In this document: positions 61,883 to 64,000 of the stretch, piece after piece | Layout of the letters: each line of letters begins with the position of its first letter | Position numbering within the stretch: position 1 is the stretch's first letter | Notes under the pieces: model-generated | Seen by the model: the letters and a program-made list of their open reading frames with translations, nothing else | What the model was told of the DNA's origin: nothing | Database searches by the model: none | Origin: VAXT01 sp964591295 | GTDB lineage: Bacteria; Actinomycetota; Thermoleophilia; Gaiellales; Gaiellaceae | Direction of reading: 5' to 3' | NCBI GenBank assembly: GCA_964591295.1 | Contig: CAZQAG010000003.1 | Location: 1 to 64,000 of the forward strand | DNA length: 64,000 bases | Made by a program: the position numbers and the translations under genes

Positions 61883-62350
61883 CTATTCGCCGCAGGGGCC
61901 CTCGCGCATGGGCAGCCGCTCGAGCAGGTCTGCGAGCGAGCGTAGCTCGCCCTTGTCGAACCGCTCCGAGAAGAGCGCACGCACGCTTGCGCGGTGCGTC
62001 TTGCCGGCCTCCCGAAGCTTCTCGTGGCCCTCGTCGGTCAGGACGGCGTAGGTCACGCGGGCATCCTCCGCGCAGGATCGGTTGCACACGTATCCCGCTT
62101 GCTCGAGACCCTTGAGCAGGCGCGTGATGCCCGAGGGCGTGAGCAGGACGCGCTCGGCCAGATCGACCCGCTTGAGCGCGCGCTCCGGCGCCCGGGCGAG
62201 CTGAGCGAGGACGTCGAAGTCGTTGATCGTCAACCCGTGGGTCGCCAGGAGCTCCGAGTTGAACTGCCGCGTAACGGCTGCGTGAGCGCGGAGGAAGTTG
62301 ATCCAGGCCTCCAGCTCTACACCTCGCAACTCTGATACTTGACTACTCAA
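61883..62350 (-). CDS. MarR-family transcriptional regulator
   Basis: A 155-residue winged-helix regulator: DFDVLAQLARAPERALKRVDLAERVLLTPSGITRLLKGLEQAG is the DNA-binding core and LTDEGHEKLREA the wing. It is divergent from the yceI operon and its start region carries three TTGA-N4-TCAA-like boxes, so it most likely represses itself and yceI. TTG 62350 is chosen with GGAGGA upstream; TTG 62380 and TTG 62329 are alternatives. Two Cys are in the wing region (CNRSCAEDAR), so redox sensing is possible. Confidence 0.9.
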   Translation of the reverse strand: MSSQVSELRGVELEAWINFLRAHAAVTRQFNSELLATHGLTINDFDVLAQLARAPERALKRVDLAERVLLTPSGITRLLKGLEQAGYVCNRSCAEDARVTYAVLTDEGHEKLREAGKTHRASVRALFSERFDKGELRSLADLLERLPMREGPCGE

Positions 62351-62395
62351 GTGTCCTCCGCTATATTCTTGATTGCTCAACTATTGAGTACGCAA
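62337..62395. promoter_or_regulatory. Promoter of yceI with three MarR-type operator boxes
   Basis: A sigma-70-like promoter, TTGACT (62339-62344), 17-base spacer and TATATT (62362-62367), reads toward yceI. Three boxes match TTGA-N4-TCAA: ACTTGA-CTAC-TCAAGT (62337-62352, perfect), TTGA-TTGC-TCAA (62369-62380) and the weaker TTGA-GTAC-GCAA (62384-62395). The first covers the -35 and the second the predicted transcription start, as expected for repression by the adjacent MarR protein. Confidence 0.7.
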
Positions 62396-62425
62396 ATAAT
62401 AGCATCAGACCTGGAAGGAGTCCAG

Positions 62426-62932
62426 ATGTCAGCAGTTCAGACAGAAGCCACCACCCTCATCCCGACAGGGACGTGGGCCGTCGACCCGGTCCATTCGAGC
62501 ATCCGCTGGGACGTCATCGATCTCGACGCCGGGATGAAGTCGATTGCCGGCCGCTTCACCGAGTTCGAGGGTAGCGTCGAGGGCGGCGAGGAGCAGGCCG
62601 CGAGCGGCATCGTCCGCACGGCGAGCGTGCTCACGGATCACGAGCTGCGCGACGGCCACCTGCGCTCTGGCGACATGCTCGACACCGATCGGTTCCCCGA
62701 GATCCGCTTCGAGTCCAGCCGGATCGAGCAGGTCGACGGCAACCGCCACAAGATCGTCGGCGACCTGACGATCAAGGACGTTCCGGTCGGAGTCGAGCTC
62801 GACGCGAAGTTCCAGGGCACGGGTACCGACGCCGACGGCGTCGAGAAGACGCTGTTCCGCGTCGAGGGCTCGTTGGAATGGGGCCCAACCCGCGTGGAGA
62901 TCACCGCCGACATCACGGCCATCCGCCAGTGA
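62426..62932 (+). CDS. YceI family protein
   Basis: A 168-residue lipocalin-like protein of the polyisoprenoid-binding YceI family: TGTWAVDPVHSSIRW at the N-terminus and the strand set HKIVGDLTIKDVPVGVELDA are typical. There is no signal peptide, unlike periplasmic YceI. ATG 62426 has GGAAGGAG five bases upstream. It is coupled by GTGA to an FMN reductase and controlled by a MarR-type promoter, which points to a response to oxidants or lipophilic compounds. Confidence 0.92.
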   Translation: MSAVQTEATTLIPTGTWAVDPVHSSIRWDVIDLDAGMKSIAGRFTEFEGSVEGGEEQAASGIVRTASVLTDHELRDGHLRSGDMLDTDRFPEIRFESSRIEQVDGNRHKIVGDLTIKDVPVGVELDAKFQGTGTDADGVEKTLFRVEGSLEWGPTRVEITADITAIRQ

Positions 62933-63492
62933 CCCGAATCCTCGCCATCTCGGGCAGCCTGCGAGAGCGCTCGTACAACCGCGCGCTCCTCCGGGCTGCC
63001 CGGGAGCTCGCGCCGGCCGGCGTCGAGATCGAGGAGTTCGACCTCTCCCCCATCCCCTTCTACGACGGTGACGTCGAGGCGGCCGGCGATCCCGAGCCGG
63101 TCGCCTCGCTGAGAGCCGCCGTCGCCGAGGCGGACGCGCTCTTGCTCGCGACCCCCGAGTACAACCGCGGCACCTCCGGCGTGCTGAAGAACGCGATCGA
63201 CTGGCTCTCGCGCCCGGCGCTCGCGTCGGTCCTCCGGTGGAAGCCTGTCGCCGTCATCGGCGCCTCGACCGGCCGAGGCGGCACCCGCCGCGCGCAGCAA
63301 CAGGTGCGAGACGCGCTCCTGCATCCCGGCGCGATCGTGCTCGAGGAGCCCGAGGTCGCCGTCCCGGTCGCCTGGGAGCACTTCGACGAGGACGGCCGAC
63401 TGGTGGACGAGAAGACGCGAGACTCGATCCGCGCGCTCGTCGAGGGCCTCGTAGCGGCCCCGCGGGCGCAACATCGCGTCGAAGCGGCATAG
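62929..63492 (+). CDS. NADPH-dependent FMN reductase family protein
   Basis: A 187-residue flavodoxin-fold oxidoreductase: RILAISGSLRERSYNRALL holds the FMN phosphate loop, LLATPEYNRGTSGVLKNAID is the family signature and VAVIGASTGRGGT closes the site. It reduces FMN or quinones using NADPH (ArsH/ChrR-like). GTG 62929 overlaps the yceI TGA. Co-regulation with yceI is likely. Confidence 0.92.
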   Translation: MTRILAISGSLRERSYNRALLRAARELAPAGVEIEEFDLSPIPFYDGDVEAAGDPEPVASLRAAVAEADALLLATPEYNRGTSGVLKNAIDWLSRPALASVLRWKPVAVIGASTGRGGTRRAQQQVRDALLHPGAIVLEEPEVAVPVAWEHFDEDGRLVDEKTRDSIRALVEGLVAAPRAQHRVEAA

Positions 63493-63499
63493 TGGCGGC

Positions 63500-64000
63500 G
63501 TGAGTTCCGGGCACGGAATCGAGGCCGAGGGCCTCGTTCGAACGTTCAAGGGCGACATTCGCGCAGTCGACGGGATCGACCTGGGCGTCGCGCCCGGCGA
63601 GATCTACGGCTTCCTGGGCCCGAACGGGGCAGGCAAGTCGACCACGGTGCACATGCTGACGACGCTGCTCCCGCCGACCTCCGGGACGGCCCGTGTCGCG
63701 GGGTTCGACATCGTGCGCGAGGGGCCCAAGGTTCGCTCGGCGATCGGCGCGGCGCTCCAGGAGGCCGCGCTCGACAACCTCCTGACGGGGCGTGAGCACG
63801 TGAAGCTCCAGTGCGCTCTCCACGGGATCCCGCGCGCCGAACGGAAGGCCCGCGCGCAGGAGCTGCTCGAGCGGGTCGGCCTCACCCAGGCCGGCGATCG
63901 CAAGGTCGGTGGTTACTCAGGCGGCATGAAGCGTCGGCTCGACCTCGCGCTCGCGCTCGTTCACCGGCCGTCGATCCTCTTCCTCGACGAGCCGACGACG
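63500..64000 (+). CDS. ABC transporter ATP-binding protein, DrrA-like (partial)
   Basis: The window ends within this gene, so no stop is seen. From GTG 63500 (eight bases after the FMN reductase stop) the frame reads GIEAEGLVRTFKGDIRAVDG, Walker A GPNGAGKST, the Q-loop LQEAALDNLLTG, the signature YSGGMKRRLDLALAL and Walker B ILFLDEP at the edge. The set resembles DrrA-type daunorubicin and multidrug efflux ATPases; the permease should follow outside the window. It may belong to the same MarR-controlled detoxification operon. Confidence 0.9.
   Translation, partial: MSSGHGIEAEGLVRTFKGDIRAVDGIDLGVAPGEIYGFLGPNGAGKSTTVHMLTTLLPPTSGTARVAGFDIVREGPKVRSAIGAALQEAALDNLLTGREHVKLQCALHGIPRAERKARAQELLERVGLTQAGDRKVGGYSGGMKRRLDLALALVHRPSILFLDEPTT

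Overview
This window reads as chromosomal DNA of a GC-rich actinobacterium, probably an uncultured or poorly sampled member of Actinomycetota; class Thermoleophilia is my best guess but is inference only. Support comes from pervasive G/C at third codon positions, frequent GTG and TTG starts, a LexA/SOS box of the GAAC-N4-GTTC type, Hanks-type kinases with FHA partners, single-PASTA secreted proteins, a TldD/TldE pair and tRNAs without an encoded CCA. Genes are tightly packed with many 1- to 4-base start/stop overlaps (ATGA, GTGA, TTGA, TAATG and apparently one CTGA). I see no phage, IS element, integrase or CRISPR array; this is core and lineage-specific chromosome.

Layout. 0-5 kb: the 5' end of a probable RpoD gene, a topoisomerase III, and a coupled acyltransferase / 5'-3' exonuclease / histone-deacetylase-like operon. 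5-8.7 kb: a divergent NarL-type two-component pair, then rsgA behind a short leader ORF and intrinsic terminator. 8.7-13.8 kb: a Ser/Thr kinase signalling island with two kinases, one fused to an NTPase/TPR regulator, and two tail-anchored FHA proteins. 13.9-20.5 kb: a cation/proton antiporter with UspA-like tail, an FAD oxidoreductase, a cyclic-nucleotide-binding protein and a GH15 glucanase/trehalase. 20.5-25.1 kb: palindromic repeats, NAD-type 6-phosphogluconate dehydrogenase, an OYE-family oxidoreductase, rnpB, lexA and tRNA-Leu. 25-32 kb: tldD/tldE, secG, a lone receiver protein, a glycosyltransferase carrying an in-frame palindromic repeat insertion, a methylmalonyl-CoA mutase large subunit and a MoaD-MoaE fusion. 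32-36.3 kb: three secreted proteins (a NIDO-like protein and a subtilase sharing poly-proline/PASTA tails, and a collagen-like protein). 36.4-42 kb: a coupled operon of M50 protease, LOG-family hydrolase, selA, O-methyltransferase and selB, followed directly by tRNA-Sec, so the organism decodes UGA as selenocysteine. 42-51 kb: mixed metabolic and membrane genes. 51-54 kb: NAD-dependent formate dehydrogenase and XdhC. 54-58 kb: a three-gene soluble signalling operon (triplicated-PAS protein, histidine kinase, receiver-kinase). 58-64 kb: small membrane and secreted proteins, a MarR/YceI regulatory unit and the start of a DrrA-like ABC exporter.

The more novel-looking points are the attenuator-like leader of rsgA, GTCTGAC-core palindromes found both between genes and inside a coding sequence, the shared poly-Pro/PASTA tails, the triplicated PAS operon with a neighbouring gene that also carries a threefold repeat, and the kinase/FHA island. 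No single locus is clearly a wholly new defence or mobile system.
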